A DNA stretch of 64,000 nt from Methylobacterium gossipiicola (GTDB lineage: Bacteria > Pseudomonadota > Alphaproteobacteria > Rhizobiales > Beijerinckiaceae), in NCBI RefSeq assembly GCF_900113485.1, contig NZ_FOPM01000009.1:1-64000 (forward strand), written 5' to 3'. This document shows positions 9,469 through 19,023 of the stretch, one piece after another. Every line of letters starts with the position of its first letter. The stretch's first letter is position 1. A model generated the notes under the pieces. That model saw only the letters and a program-made list of their open reading frames with translations. It was not told where the DNA came from and ran no database searches. A program made the position numbers and the translations under genes.

Positions 9469-10172
9469 AGCAACTGCGCGACACCCCTCCGGCGCCCTGG
9501 GATGCCGCCGCCTCGCTGCCGCAGGGCGAACGGGACGGGGCGCGGATCGACCATCTCGTGGTCCTAGGACTCGTGCCCCCGGGGGCGCGAGTCCTCGATA
9601 TCGGCTGCGGCGACGGCACGCTCCTGGCGCTTCTGCGGGATCGGCGTGGCATCGATGGGCGCGGCATCGAACTCTCGCGCCACGGCGTCAACGCATGTCT
9701 CGCACGCGGCCTGCCGGTGATTCAGGGCGACGCCGATACGGATCTCGCCAACTACCCCGACGACGCCTTCGACGTGGTGATCCTGTCCCAGACCATCCAG
9801 GCGACGCGCAACCCACGCATCGTCCTCGAACACCTCCTGCGCATCGGGCGGCAGGTGGTGATCTCGTTCCCGAATTTCGGACATTGGCGCGTGCGCGCGG
9901 AACTCGGCTTTCGCGGCCGGATGCCGGTCACGCCCCTGATGCCGGAGGAATGGTACGAGACCCAGAACATCCACCACTGCACCATCCGGGATTTCGTCGG
10001 TCTCTGCCGGACGGTGGGGGCGCGGATCGAGAAAGCCACGGCCCTCGATGCACGGGGCAGACCCATGCGCTTCGCGATGCCGTGGTGGGTCTGGAATCTG
10101 CTTGGCGCGCAGGGCGTCTTCCTGCTGAGCCAGGAGGCCGGCGAAGTCTTCGGCGGACCGAGACAGGTCTGA
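9465..10172 (+). CDS. metW: MetW, methionine biosynthesis methyltransferase-fold protein
   Basis: 235 residues with a class I methyltransferase motif [15 protein letters not shown] (about residues 44-58) and the MetW-specific segments [11 protein letters not shown] and [11 protein letters not shown]. MetW is encoded with metX in many proteobacteria and is needed for, or stimulates, MetX in homoserine acylation. The GTG start overlaps the metX stop in a GTGA tetranucleotide, showing translational coupling. Confidence 0.93.
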   Translation: MKQLRDTPPAPWDAAASLPQGERDGARIDHLVVLGLVPPGARVLDIGCGDGTLLALLRDRRGIDGRGIELSRHGVNACLARGLPVIQGDADTDLANYPDDAFDVVILSQTIQATRNPRIVLEHLLRIGRQVVISFPNFGHWRVRAELGFRGRMPVTPLMPEEWYETQNIHHCTIRDFVGLCRTVGARIEKATALDARGRPMRFAMPWWVWNLLGAQGVFLLSQEAGEVFGGPRQV

Positions 10173-10175
10173 TCC

Positions 10176-10928
10176 TCAGCTACGTTGGATCAGGAGCGTC
10201 GCGATCTCGTAAGTGACGCGCGCCCCGGCCGCTTCGAAGCGGCGCAGGACACGCCGCAAGCTTCCGGGGGACAGGGGTGCGCGGCCGGCCGGCGTGCCGG
10301 CGCCGATGGCCCGCAGGGCGTTGAGGAAGGCACGCCCATCGGCATGCACCTCCACCAAAGGCTCGTACGCGACCGCGACGGTGCAGCCTGGGATACGAAG
10401 CGCCTCGAGGTCCGCTGCCGTGGGATAGTTCGGTGTCGCGGCCGTGAGGCCGATATCGGCGTGGGCTTGGCGCCATTCGGCGAAGGTCCCGGCGGCCAGG
10501 GTCGCCACGGCGAGATGGCCTCGCGGTGCGAGAAGCCCGGCGAGCCGCGTCAGGGCGCCGGGCAGATCCTCGAACCATTGCGCGGCCAGACTCGAACAAA
10601 CGAGGTCGAAGCCGGACGCGAGGCACGGACGCTCACCGTCCATCACCACGAAACGCGGCCCCGATCCGAGACGCGCGCGGCAACGCAGGATCATGGCAGG
10701 GGCGAGATCCGTGGCGAGATACGCGCCGGGCGTGATCCGCTGATGCAGGGCCGCCGTCAGGAGCCCGGTGCCGCAGCCGATCTCGAGAACGCGCGGCGCC
10801 GTCGCGAGGGGCAGGGCCGCGACGCGGGTCGCCAAGCCCTCGGCCACCCGCGCCTGGATGACCGCGGCGGCGTCGTAGCCCTCGGCCCTGTCGAAGGCCT
10901 GGGCTACAGCCTGCTTCCAGGAATGCAT
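10176..10928 (-). CDS. BioC-like class I SAM methyltransferase
   Basis: 250 residues from ATG 10926-10928. It has AFDRAEGYDAAA at the N-terminus, VLEIGCGTGLLT as SAM motif I (about residues 63-74) and LVCSSLAAQWFEDLPGAL, a combination characteristic of BioC, malonyl-ACP O-methyltransferase of biotin synthesis. No other biotin gene is nearby, so a related small-molecule methyltransferase role is possible. The open frame continues 30 codons upstream to 11018; neither start has a strong ribosome-binding site. Convergent with metW, 3 bp apart. Confidence 0.72.
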   Translation of the reverse strand: MHSWKQAVAQAFDRAEGYDAAAVIQARVAEGLATRVAALPLATAPRVLEIGCGTGLLTAALHQRITPGAYLATDLAPAMILRCRARLGSGPRFVVMDGERPCLASGFDLVCSSLAAQWFEDLPGALTRLAGLLAPRGHLAVATLAAGTFAEWRQAHADIGLTAATPNYPTAADLEALRIPGCTVAVAYEPLVEVHADGRAFLNALRAIGAGTPAGRAPLSPGSLRRVLRRFEAAGARVTYEIATLLIQRS

Positions 10929-11033
10929 TGGCGGATGGAGGCTCACGTCGAGGGGCGAGCGGTCGCGATAGCCGCCGGACTTCAAGGGCTCAAGCGCGGT
11001 GACCGCATGAGGGGGCATCGAGGCGATCGGGGA

Positions 11034-12281
11034 TCACCCCCGGCGCGACTTCGCGAGAGCGGCCTCGATCAGTCGCGCCACGGCGAGTGCCCGCCCGTCG
11101 TCACCGAAGCGCGCGACGACCTGCACACCGAGGGGCAGGCCGTCCCCCGGTACGGGCACGTTGACGCAAGGCACACCCATGAGGGTCCAAAGGCGGTTGA
11201 AGCGCGCGTCACCCGTGCTGGTGAGCCCGGCCGGAGCCCGGCCGGGGGCCGAGACGGTGAGGAGCGCATCGAACTCAGAGAATACGTCCTTGAGAACGCG
11301 CCGGGCCCGATGGGCCGTGCGGCGGGCCGCGTCGTAGGCCGAGGCGTCGAGGGCCTGGGCCCCGTCGAGTTCGGCCCGCAGTTCCGGCCCCAGGGCCTCG
11401 CGATGGTGGGCGTATTCCCAGGCCAGGGCTTGGCGCGCCTCGAAGCCCTGCACCGTCATGTGGATGGCCCAGGCCTCGACGAACTGTTGCGGCAGGGTGA
11501 AGTCCGTGACCCTCGCCCCGGCGGCCTCGGCCGCGCGCGCCGCGCGCTGCAGGGCCGCGACGGCGTCGGGATCGGCGGGGCCAGCAAACTCCTGCAGCAC
11601 CAAGCCGATCCGGGGCGCGGCGACTCCCTCGGGTTGGAGATCGAGAGCCGGACGGCTGGCCAGCAGCGCGAGGGCGTGGGCGATGTCGCGGATGCCGGCG
11701 CCGAACAGACCGACCGTGTCGAGGGCCCACGAGAAGGTCTTCACCCCCACCGTCGGCAGCAGGCGGAACGAGGGCTTGATCGCCGCGACGCCGCAGAAGG
11801 CCGCCGGGCGGATCACCGAACCGGCCGTCTGGGTGCCGAGCGCCAGGGGCAGGAGGCCGGCGGCGACGGCTGCCGCCGAACCGGCCGACGAGCCGCCGGG
11901 GGTGTGGTGGGGATCGTGCGGATTCACGGTTCCGGCGGGGTCGCGGCTCGCGAAGGGACACGTGACGGTCTTGGCGAGGGGCACGGCCCCGAGCGCCCGC
12001 AGGCGGGAGACGACGGCCGCGTCGGCCTTCGGCCGCCAGCCAGCATAGAGGGGCGAGCCCATTTCGGTGGGCATATCGGCCGTATCGATGATGTCCTTGA
12101 GGCCGACGGCGATGCCGGCGAGGGGGCCGTCGCGGGGGATCACGGGATCGGGCGCCACATGCGCAAGGGCCTGCAGACTCGGCTCGCGGGCCGCGATGGC
12201 CGCCCGCGACAGGGCGACGGCCCCGGCGGGATCGAGGGTTCCGGCGGAGATCCGGGTGCGAAGATCGACGAGGGACAGCAT
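11034..12281 (-). CDS. Amidase-signature family hydrolase
   Basis: 415 residues. The Ser-cisSer-Lys triad is visible: Lys62 (VGLKDIID), cis-Ser131 in GGSSAGSAAAVAAG and nucleophile Ser155 in TQTAGSVIRPA. The family hydrolyses amides to acid and ammonia (GatA, indoleacetamide hydrolase, AtzF-type). No gatB or gatC is adjacent and the protein is shorter than GatA, so this is a metabolic amidase of unknown substrate. Start chosen at ATG 12279-12281 (MLSLVDLRTRI); the 30 codons upstream have no family features. Confidence 0.85.
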   Translation of the reverse strand: MLSLVDLRTRISAGTLDPAGAVALSRAAIAAREPSLQALAHVAPDPVIPRDGPLAGIAVGLKDIIDTADMPTEMGSPLYAGWRPKADAAVVSRLRALGAVPLAKTVTCPFASRDPAGTVNPHDPHHTPGGSSAGSAAAVAAGLLPLALGTQTAGSVIRPAAFCGVAAIKPSFRLLPTVGVKTFSWALDTVGLFGAGIRDIAHALALLASRPALDLQPEGVAAPRIGLVLQEFAGPADPDAVAALQRAARAAEAAGARVTDFTLPQQFVEAWAIHMTVQGFEARQALAWEYAHHREALGPELRAELDGAQALDASAYDAARRTAHRARRVLKDVFSEFDALLTVSAPGRAPAGLTSTGDARFNRLWTLMGVPCVNVPVPGDGLPLGVQVVARFGDDGRALAVARLIEAALAKSRRG

Positions 12282-12391
12282 GCGCGGTGAGTCCGACCTG
12301 GCCTGCGATCTGTCAACAGGTATCCACAGCCCCCGCCAGCTCGCCGCATCGTTGACGGAGCGTTTACGCAAAACCGCGCATCGTCTTCGTC

Positions 12392-13402
12392 ATGTGGCGT
12401 CCAGTTCTCGCGTTCTCCGCCTTGGCGCTGTTCGGCGCGGGGCTCACCGGTTGCGCGCTCAACAAGTTTGAGCAGCGCGAGCCCTGGCGCGACCAGGCCG
12501 AACTGGCCTGCAACGCCAAGAACTTAGTCCAGCCGAGCGAGTTCATCACCCCGGCCAAGGCCATCGACGGGCCGGGCGTGTGCGGCATGCTGCAGCCCTA
12601 CCGGGTGACGCGTTTGGGGGGGGGCAGCGTCGCCCTGAAGCAGCGGGTCACCCTGGCCTGCCCGGCCCTGGCCGAGGCCGAGGCGTGGCTGGCGGATACG
12701 ATCCAGCCCGCCGCCAACCTGTATTTCGGCCAGCCGGTGGCCGAGATCAACGCCGGCACCTATGCCTGCCGGGGCCGCAACAACCAGGTCGGCGCCAAGC
12801 TGTCCGAGCATTCCTTCGGCAATGCCGTCGACATCATGTCGTTCAAGCTCGCCGACGGCTACGTCATCACCGTCAAGGGCGGCTGGCGCGGCACGGAAGC
12901 CGAGCAAGGCTTTCTGCGGGAAGTGTTTTTGGGCGCCTGCGCCCGCTTCTCCACGGTGCTGGCGCCGGGCTCCAACGTGTTCCACTACGACCACATCCAC
13001 GTGGATCTCGCCCGCCACGATCCGCGCGGCCTGCGGCGGATCTGCCAACCGCTGATCAAATTCACGCCCCAACTGGGCGCCGATGGCGTGCCCCGGCCCG
13101 TGACGCGGCCGCGCCCCGTCGATCGTCTGCCGGCCCCGCCGCAAGCCCCCCTCGACGTGGAGGAGGACGATCCCTACGGCGCGAGTCCCACGTCCCACAA
13201 CCTGCGCGCCGCGCCGTCCCAGGTCGCCCATGCGCCGCGTCAGGCCCCGGTCCGGGCACGGCCCGCGCCGTCCGCCTACGTCGCCGCGCCGGCGCCCCGG
13301 CCCCGGATCGCCACCGGCCGCACCTTCGACGAGCCGGCGCCGGGATTCGAGCAGGAGTCCCTGTCCCTGTCGGCCCCCGGTCCGTCGGGTCCGATCTACT
13401 GA
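12392..13402 (+). CDS. Extensin-like family lipoprotein
   Basis: 336 residues. The N-terminus is a lipoprotein signal peptide with lipobox LTGC (Cys21). The central part (about residues 60-225) matches the extensin-like C-terminal domain family, with conserved EHSFGNAVDI, GWRG and FHYDHIHVDLARHD; the His/Asp pattern resembles D-Ala-D-Ala metallopeptidase-like folds, so a wall-remodelling role is plausible. The last 110 residues are Pro/Ala/Arg-rich and likely unstructured. Single gene divergent from the amidase. Confidence 0.82.
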   Translation: MWRPVLAFSALALFGAGLTGCALNKFEQREPWRDQAELACNAKNLVQPSEFITPAKAIDGPGVCGMLQPYRVTRLGGGSVALKQRVTLACPALAEAEAWLADTIQPAANLYFGQPVAEINAGTYACRGRNNQVGAKLSEHSFGNAVDIMSFKLADGYVITVKGGWRGTEAEQGFLREVFLGACARFSTVLAPGSNVFHYDHIHVDLARHDPRGLRRICQPLIKFTPQLGADGVPRPVTRPRPVDRLPAPPQAPLDVEEDDPYGASPTSHNLRAAPSQVAHAPRQAPVRARPAPSAYVAAPAPRPRIATGRTFDEPAPGFEQESLSLSAPGPSGPIY

Positions 13403-13538
13403 CGGGCAAGCCACTGTGCCCCCCGCACCCCAGGGGGCGTGAAACCGACGGCGCCCCCGGCGCCCAAGCTTGACTCCGACGGTGCAGCGGCCAACCGTTC
13501 CGCGCAATCGTCAAGGACTCCAGCAGAAGATTGCCGGC

Positions 13539-14006
13539 ATGCGCCCGAATCGCCTTTTCGCCGCCTTCACCCTCGGCCTCGCCCTGGCCGGCGCCCTGCA
13601 GCCGGCCTTCGCCCGCTCGGGCCGCGAGGAGATCACCCCCGCCGAGGAGCGCGAGTTCAACTACGACGCCAACATTCCCGGCTGTCAGGCCCCCGAGGTG
13701 CTGGAGCGGCTCTCGACCCACTTCGCCGAGAAGGAGGCGAAGTTCTGGAACTCGTCGCTCACCATCCTGAGCTACGACCACATCGAACGCACGGCCTGGC
13801 GCCCCTGGGGCCTCGACTTCGTGCCCCGCCGCTATTGCAGCGCGGTGGCCACCACCTCCGACGGGGTGCGCCGCAAGGTGGATTACTCCGTGCGTGACGG
13901 CCTCGGGATCATCGGGGCCGATTGGGGCGTCGAGTTCTGTGTCCACGGCCTCGACCGCAACCTCGCCTACGCCTACGCCACGGCCTGCCGCGAAGCGCGT
14001 CCGTGA
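13539..14006 (+). CDS. Small secreted protein of unknown function
   Basis: 155 residues beginning MRPNRLFAAF with a Sec signal peptide likely cleaved after PAFA (about residue 24). The mature part has four Cys (IPGCQAP, YCSAV, EFCVHG, TACREA), suggesting two disulphides in the periplasm. No family name is recognised. Its end overlaps the RNase T2 start by 4 bp (GTGA), so the two are translationally coupled and may act together. Start at ATG 13539; an upstream in-frame codon exists but would bury the signal peptide. Confidence 0.72.
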   Translation: MRPNRLFAAFTLGLALAGALQPAFARSGREEITPAEEREFNYDANIPGCQAPEVLERLSTHFAEKEAKFWNSSLTILSYDHIERTAWRPWGLDFVPRRYCSAVATTSDGVRRKVDYSVRDGLGIIGADWGVEFCVHGLDRNLAYAYATACREARP

Positions 14007-14668
14007 GCCGGCGACGCGCCCTCGCGGTCGCGGCCGCTCTGTTCGGAGCCTCCGGCGCCGCCTTCGCGCAGGGCTACGACCAGCGCGGCACGCCGGGGGA
14101 ATTCGACTTCTACGTCCTCGCCCTGTCGTGGTCGCCGACCTATTGCGACGGGGATGGGGGGCGCCGCGAGGCGGAGGGCCAGTGCCGGCCGGGCCGGGGC
14201 CTCGGCTTCGTGGTCCACGGCCTGTGGCCGCAATACACGAGGGGCTACCCATCGAACTGCGCCAGCGTCGAGCGGGCGCCGACCCGGCAGGCGATGGAAT
14301 TAGCCGGCGAAGTTTATCCGAGCCCCGGCCTTGCCCGCCACGAATGGCGCCAGCACGGCACCTGCTCGGGCCTCGATCCGGCGGCCTATTTCCGGGCCAC
14401 CCGCACCGCCCGCGAGGCGGTGACGATCCCGGACGCGTTCCAGAACCCGACGGCCGACACCCGGGCCGCCCCCATCGAGATCGCCCGCCAGTTCGTCCTC
14501 GCCAACAAGGGCCTACGCCCCGACATGATGTCGGTCGCCTGCGTGCGCGGCCGGTTGCAGGAGGTGCGGATCTGCTTCTCCAAGGATCTGCGCGGCTTCA
14601 CCCCCTGCCCCGAGGTGGCGCGCCAGAATTGCCGGGCCGGCGAAGTCGCCATCGACGCCGCGCGCTGA
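14003..14668 (+). CDS. Periplasmic ribonuclease T2 family protein
   Basis: 221 residues from GTG 14003. A signal peptide (cleavage after FAQ, about residue 23) is followed by both T2 active-site segments: CAS1 HGLWPQ with His72 and CAS2 HEWRQHGTC with His113, Glu114 and His118. The enzyme cleaves RNA to 2',3'-cyclic phosphates, in bacteria usually in the periplasm. Several Cys fit the disulphide pattern of the fold. Coupled by GTGA overlap to the upstream small secreted protein. Confidence 0.92.
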   Translation: MSRRRALAVAAALFGASGAAFAQGYDQRGTPGEFDFYVLALSWSPTYCDGDGGRREAEGQCRPGRGLGFVVHGLWPQYTRGYPSNCASVERAPTRQAMELAGEVYPSPGLARHEWRQHGTCSGLDPAAYFRATRTAREAVTIPDAFQNPTADTRAAPIEIARQFVLANKGLRPDMMSVACVRGRLQEVRICFSKDLRGFTPCPEVARQNCRAGEVAIDAAR

Positions 14669-14878
14669 AGGCCGTGGCCTTCGCGAGGGTGTGATCGCGA
14701 GATGGTCGTCCGGTCAGCCCCATGACGTCGCGTCAGGCGCCACCGGCTACCTCTTCCGTTGGGGAGAGGGGACCCGTGCTGCCCGCGAGGCCCGGGACTC
14801 TCGCGGCATCCATCCGGCGGCGGGTCGCTCGCGCGAATCTCGATGCCGATGCCGGCATCTTGGCTTAAGGCAAGGGGC

Positions 14879-15724
14879 ATGAACTATCGCCATGCCTTCC
14901 ACGCCGGCAATTTCGCCGATGTCCTCAAGCACCTCGTCCTGACGCGGGTGCTGACGCACCTGCACGCCAAGGCGACGCCGTTCCGGGCCATCGACACCCA
15001 TGCGGGGCTCGGCTTCTACGACCTCACCGGCGACGAGGCCGGGCGCACGGGCGAGGCGGCGGAGGGCTGGGGCCGCCTCGACGCGCCGTTCCCGCAAGCC
15101 GTGGAGGATCTGCTCGCCCCCTACCGGGCGGCGGTGGCGGCAACCCAGACCCGCCACGGCGCCACCACCTATCCGGGCTCGCCCGCGCTCATCCGCGAGT
15201 TCCTGCGCCCGACCGACAAGGGCGTGTTCGTGGAGTTGCACCCGGCCGATGCCGAGACCCTGCGCGGGCGCTACAATCAGGATTCGCGCACGAAGGTGAT
15301 GCATCTCGACGGCTGGACGGCTTTGGGCGCCCTGATCCCCCCGCCCGAGCGGCGCGGCCTCGTGCTCATCGACCCGCCCTACGAGGAACTCCGCGAGATC
15401 GACCGCCTCGGCGCGGCGCTCGCGAAGGCCGTGGCAAAATGGCCAACGGGGATCTACCTCGGCTGGTACCCGATCAAGGACGTGTCCCACGTCGACCGCA
15501 TGGTGGCCGACCTCCACCGCGCCTTGAACCGCCCGGCCCTGCGCCTCGATCTCCTCGTCAGCGAACCCGACCCGACCCGCCTGAACGGCAACGGCCTCGT
15601 GGTCGTCAACCCGCCCTGGCGCCTCGCCGAAGAAGCGATGCTGTTCCTGCCGGCGCTGGCCGAACGCTTGGCGCGGCGGGATTACGGGGCGTTTCGGTGC
15701 GAGGCCTTCGGGGCGGAGGCGTAG
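14879..15724 (+). CDS. rlmJ: 23S rRNA (adenine-2030-N6)-methyltransferase RlmJ
   Basis: 281 residues with the diagnostic N-terminus MNYRHAFHAGNFADVLKH, the catalytic DPPYE (about residue 161) and the C-terminal NPPW motif. RlmJ methylates A2030 of 23S rRNA. An AAGGGG ribosome-binding site lies just before ATG 14879. The 210 bases upstream, after the RNase T2 gene, contain a CTCTTCCGTTGGGGAGAGG hairpin similar to the stem of the repeat element described near 19.7 and 24.2 kb, but no gene. Confidence 0.94.
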   Translation: MNYRHAFHAGNFADVLKHLVLTRVLTHLHAKATPFRAIDTHAGLGFYDLTGDEAGRTGEAAEGWGRLDAPFPQAVEDLLAPYRAAVAATQTRHGATTYPGSPALIREFLRPTDKGVFVELHPADAETLRGRYNQDSRTKVMHLDGWTALGALIPPPERRGLVLIDPPYEELREIDRLGAALAKAVAKWPTGIYLGWYPIKDVSHVDRMVADLHRALNRPALRLDLLVSEPDPTRLNGNGLVVVNPPWRLAEEAMLFLPALAERLARRDYGAFRCEAFGAEA

Positions 15725-15850
15725 GGTCGCCGGGGGTGGTGAGCGGACCCTGAACCTTCGTCCGAGAGCGGACGTTCCGCAGACGACCGGACTCCGCCGT
15801 CGGGGCCGCCGCCAGTGCTTCTCCAACGTGGACGTGGGTTGTCCTCCCGT

Positions 15851-17146
15851 CTACTGGGCGCCGAGGAGCGGGAGCCACAGGGCCAGCGCCAGCAGCGTGA
15901 TCAGCAGCACGGGTGGGGTGATCACCAAACCCACCTTCATGTACTGCCCCCAGGTGATGCGCTGACCCTTGCTCGCCAGCACGTGCAGCCAAAGCAGGGT
16001 GGCGAGGCTGCCGATGGGGGTGAATTTCGGCCCCAGGTCGCAGCCGATCACGTTGGCGTAAACCATCAGTTCGCGGGTCAGCGGCGCGAGGTCCGGGGCC
16101 TGCTGGATCGAGAGCGCCCCGATCAGCACGCTCGGCATGTTGTTCATGACAGAGGACATAAGGGCAGCCGCGAAGCCGGTACCGACCGTGGCGACCACCG
16201 GCCCCTGCCCGCCCAGCCAGACGAGGCCCTTGGCCAGTTCATCGGTCAGGCCGGCATTCCCGAGGCCGTAGACCACCAGATACATGCCGAGGCTGAAGAG
16301 CACGATTTGCCAGGGGGCGCCGGCCAGCACCTTGCGGATCGGAATGATTCGGCCGCGACCGGCGAGCAAGAGTAGCCCTGCCGCGCCGGCGCAGGTGACG
16401 ACCGAGACCGGCACGCCGAACGGCGCGGTGACGAAGTAGGCAAGCAGCAGCCCCCCGAGCAGCGGGAAGGCTGCCCGGAACACCAGCGAATCGCGGATCG
16501 CCTGCCGAGGCGGTTCCAGTTCGCCAACCGGATAGGTCACCGGCACATCGCGCCGGTAGTAGGCCCATAGCACCACCAGTGTGACGGCCAGCGAAACCAG
16601 GTTCACCGGCACCATCACGGCGGCGTACCGGCCGAACGTGACCTCGAAGAAGTTGGCCGAGACGATGTTCACGAGGTTGGAGATCACCAACGGCAGGCTG
16701 GTGCTGTCGGCTACGAACCCGCAGGCGACGATGAAGGCCAGCGCCGCCGCCGGGGAAAACGCGAGGCGCAGCAGGATCGCCAGGACAATCGGGGTCAGCA
16801 GCAACGCCGCGCCGTCGTTGGCGAACACCGCCGCGATGGCCGCGCCCAGGAGGATCACCAGCGGGAAGAGGAGCCGGCCCTGGCCGCCCCCCCAGCGCGC
16901 GATGTGCAGGGCCGCCCAGTGAAAGAACCCGGCCTCATCGAGGAGCAGGGAGATGATGATGAGCGCGACGAAGGTGAACGTGGCGTCCCAGACGATATGC
17001 CAGACCACCGGAATATCGCCGGGGTGGATCACCCCTGTGGCGAGCGCCACAGCGGCCCCAGCCAGGGCGCTCCACCCAATCCCGAGGCCCTTGGGCTGCC
17101 AAATGACGAACACGAGCGTGATGAGAAAAATGGCGAGCGCGAGCAT
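15851..17146 (-). CDS. arsB: Arsenite efflux membrane protein ArsB
   Basis: 431 residues, about 11-12 hydrophobic helices of the ion transporter superfamily. Conserved segments include [14 protein letters not shown] (about residue 110), [18 protein letters not shown] and [19 protein letters not shown] near the C-terminus, as in ArsB proteins. It extrudes As(III)/Sb(III), driven by the membrane potential or with an ArsA ATPase; no arsA is present here. Third gene of arsR-arsC-arsB, 34 bp after arsC. Confidence 0.93.
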   Translation of the reverse strand: MLALAIFLITLVFVIWQPKGLGIGWSALAGAAVALATGVIHPGDIPVVWHIVWDATFTFVALIIISLLLDEAGFFHWAALHIARWGGGQGRLLFPLVILLGAAIAAVFANDGAALLLTPIVLAILLRLAFSPAAALAFIVACGFVADSTSLPLVISNLVNIVSANFFEVTFGRYAAVMVPVNLVSLAVTLVVLWAYYRRDVPVTYPVGELEPPRQAIRDSLVFRAAFPLLGGLLLAYFVTAPFGVPVSVVTCAGAAGLLLLAGRGRIIPIRKVLAGAPWQIVLFSLGMYLVVYGLGNAGLTDELAKGLVWLGGQGPVVATVGTGFAAALMSSVMNNMPSVLIGALSIQQAPDLAPLTRELMVYANVIGCDLGPKFTPIGSLATLLWLHVLASKGQRITWGQYMKVGLVITPPVLLITLLALALWLPLLGAQ

Positions 17147-17180
17147 CGGGAACGCTTCTTGTTGGCGTCGATGAAGACGC

Positions 17181-17618
17181 TCAGGCGGTGGCGACGCGTT
17201 GGCCGTGTTCGTCCACGACCCGCTCGCCGTCTTCCTTGAAGAACTCGCCCTGTTGCGCCGGGAGCAGATCCAGCACGGCCTCGGACGGCCGGCACAGGGC
17301 GACCCCCTTGGGCGTGGCCACCAGCGGGCGGTTGAGCAGGATCGGGTGCGCCTCGATGGTATCGAGGAGCTGCCCGTCGGTCAGGTCCGGGTTGCTCAGA
17401 CCCAGCTCGGCGAACGGCGTCCCCTTCTCCCGCAGCACGTCGCGCACCGACAGGCCGGCACGGGCGAGGAGCTGCACGAGCAGCGCCCGCGCAGGCGGGG
17501 TTTTGAGGTACTCGATCACGTGCGGCTCGATGCCGGCGTTGCGGATCATCGCCAGGGTGTTGCGGGACGTGCCGCAGGCCGGGTTGTGATAGATCACGAC
17601 GTCGAACGGCTCAGGCAT
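17181..17618 (-). CDS. arsC: Arsenate reductase, glutaredoxin-coupled type
   Basis: 145 residues; [17 protein letters not shown] carries the catalytic Cys15, and the Arg residues that bind arsenate (LLNRPLV near residue 95) are present. It reduces arsenate to arsenite with glutathione and glutaredoxin, giving the substrate for ArsB. Its start overlaps the end of arsR by 8 bp. Confidence 0.94.
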   Translation of the reverse strand: MPEPFDVVIYHNPACGTSRNTLAMIRNAGIEPHVIEYLKTPPARALLVQLLARAGLSVRDVLREKGTPFAELGLSNPDLTDGQLLDTIEAHPILLNRPLVATPKGVALCRPSEAVLDLLPAQQGEFFKEDGERVVDEHGQRVATA

Positions 17619-17973
17619 GGGCGATGTCTCCGGTAGGGGGGCAGCAGGACGCCAGCGCCACGACCGCCGGGGCGCAGACCTCCGGGCGGCCCTGGCAGCA
17701 GTCGCGCATCAGGAACTCGATCAGGCCGGAGAGTGCCGGATAGGCGGCGCTGTAGAGGATGGAGCGCCCATCTCGCCGGGACTGGATCAGCCCGGCGCGG
17801 CTCAGTTCCTTGACGTGGAAGGACAGGTTGGTACCGGACACGCCGACCTCCCCGGCCAGCGCGCCAGCCGCCAAGCCCCCTGGGCCAGCGGTGACGAGTG
17901 CCCGCACGATGCGCAGGCGGTGCTCCTGGCCGAGGGCGGCGAAGGCCGCGACGGCTTGCGGGCTATCCATCAT
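17611..17973 (-). CDS. arsR: ArsR-family arsenic-responsive repressor
   Basis: 120 residues with a winged-helix domain (SGTNLSFHVKELSRAGLI, about residues 46-63). The classical metal site ELCVCDL of helix 3 is absent; the position reads GEVGVSG. Instead Cys92-Cys93-Cys100 lie after the core (DCCQGRPEVC), plus Cys110-Cys111, an arrangement like that of Acidithiobacillus ferrooxidans ArsR, where three C-terminal Cys bind As(III). Two adjacent ATG codons (17973, 17970) are possible starts. Divergent from arsH with 47 bp between, so it probably controls both directions. Confidence 0.92.
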   Translation of the reverse strand: MMDSPQAVAAFAALGQEHRLRIVRALVTAGPGGLAAGALAGEVGVSGTNLSFHVKELSRAGLIQSRRDGRSILYSAAYPALSGLIEFLMRDCCQGRPEVCAPAVVALASCCPPTGDIAHA

Positions 17974-17990
17974 TGATGCAATATCTCAAT
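17972..17990. promoter_or_regulatory. Putative ArsR operator
   Basis: Inverted repeat ATTGA-N9-TCAAT overlapping the arsR start codon and lying 30 bases before arsH. ArsR proteins bind imperfect ATTGA/TCAAT-like dyads near their own promoters. The short divergent region allows one site to silence both transcripts. Binding is inferred, not shown. Confidence 0.5.
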
Positions 17991-18020
17991 CATCATTGAA
18001 ATGTAGATGAAAGCGCCCTT

Positions 18021-18767
18021 TTGGACAAGCCGCCCCAACCGTTCACCGATGGTCTGCCGAACCTGTCCGAGGCCCATTTCGAAGTGCCAACGGCGGAACG
18101 GCTGCACCCCGCGCAGCCGTTCACCCACATGCCCCGGTTCCTGATCCTCTACGGCTCACTGCGTGAGCGTTCGTTCAGCCGCTTTCTGGCCTACGAAGCC
18201 GCCCGCCTGCTCGAGGCCATGGGCGGCGAGGTGCGTATCTACGACGCCCACGGCCTGCCCCTGCCCGACGACACGACCGCCGACCACCCGAAAGTGCGGG
18301 AGCTGCGCGAGCTCTCGATTTGGTCCGAGGGTCAGGTGTGGGTCTCGCCGGAGCGGCACGGCAATCTCACGGGCGTGATGAAAAGCCAGATCGACTGGCT
18401 GCCACTGTCCGAGGGGAGCGTGCGTCCGACACAAGGGCGCACCCTCGCCGTCATGCAGGTGTCCGGCGGTTCGCAGTCGTTCAACGCCGTGAACGCCCTG
18501 CGCGTGCTCGGACGCTGGATGCGGATGATCACGATCCCGAACCAGTCGTCCGTGCCGATGGCCTACAAGGAGTTTGACGACGCCGGCCGCATGAAGCCAG
18601 GCCCCCTCTACGAGCGCGTGGTGGACGTGTGCGAGGAACTGATGAAGTTCACGCTGCTGACCCGCGAGCGAGCCGACTACCTCGTGGACCGCTATAGCGA
18701 GCGGAGGGAGCGTGAGCCGAATCGGTTGAAGGGCATCGCTGCCGACGTCGGTTTCGGGAAACGTTAG
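18021..18767 (+). CDS. arsH: Arsenical resistance flavoprotein ArsH
   Basis: 248 residues of the NADPH-dependent FMN reductase family. [18 protein letters not shown] (about residues 44-61) binds the FMN phosphate, and [17 protein letters not shown] is an ArsH hallmark. ArsH oxidises trivalent organoarsenicals or acts as a quinone/azo reductase. The best family-length start is TTG at 18021; an ATG at 18007 is in another frame. Divergent from arsRCB across 47 bp holding the putative operator. Confidence 0.9.
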   Translation: MDKPPQPFTDGLPNLSEAHFEVPTAERLHPAQPFTHMPRFLILYGSLRERSFSRFLAYEAARLLEAMGGEVRIYDAHGLPLPDDTTADHPKVRELRELSIWSEGQVWVSPERHGNLTGVMKSQIDWLPLSEGSVRPTQGRTLAVMQVSGGSQSFNAVNALRVLGRWMRMITIPNQSSVPMAYKEFDDAGRMKPGPLYERVVDVCEELMKFTLLTRERADYLVDRYSERREREPNRLKGIAADVGFGKR

Positions 18768-19023
18768 ACCCTTCGCTTTCAGGTTCGACGGACCTCGACG
18801 CGCTTCGTCGCCGACCTCCGTCGCGCCCCCTGGACGCGAGCCTCCCGGGAGTCGGCGAGGGGCTTTCGGCACGGTCGAGCCGATGGGGGTCCGCCCCTCT
18901 CGATCATCCGCGCTTGCGCGCCGATGCGAACTGATTCAGGCGGTGTCCATGACGCGGAGTTTTGACGCAGAACCACGGGCCCTGCCGCGAAATCGACGTC
19001 GGGGCTTTGGCGGAGACACGGGC

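Noticed and set aside
10185..12290. A 701-codon open frame on the plus strand opposite the BioC-like and amidase genes
   Set aside because: High GC content makes long antisense frames common; the protein is Arg/Gly-rich with no domain, and the opposite strand has two clear enzyme families. The same holds for long antisense frames over mnmG, leuS, hisS, glcD, rho and the PEPC-like gene.
14740..14790. Possible third copy of the palindromic element upstream of rlmJ
   Set aside because: Only the CTCTTCC...GGGGAGAGGGGACC hairpin part is similar; no terminal TACGGTTTCCGG is present.
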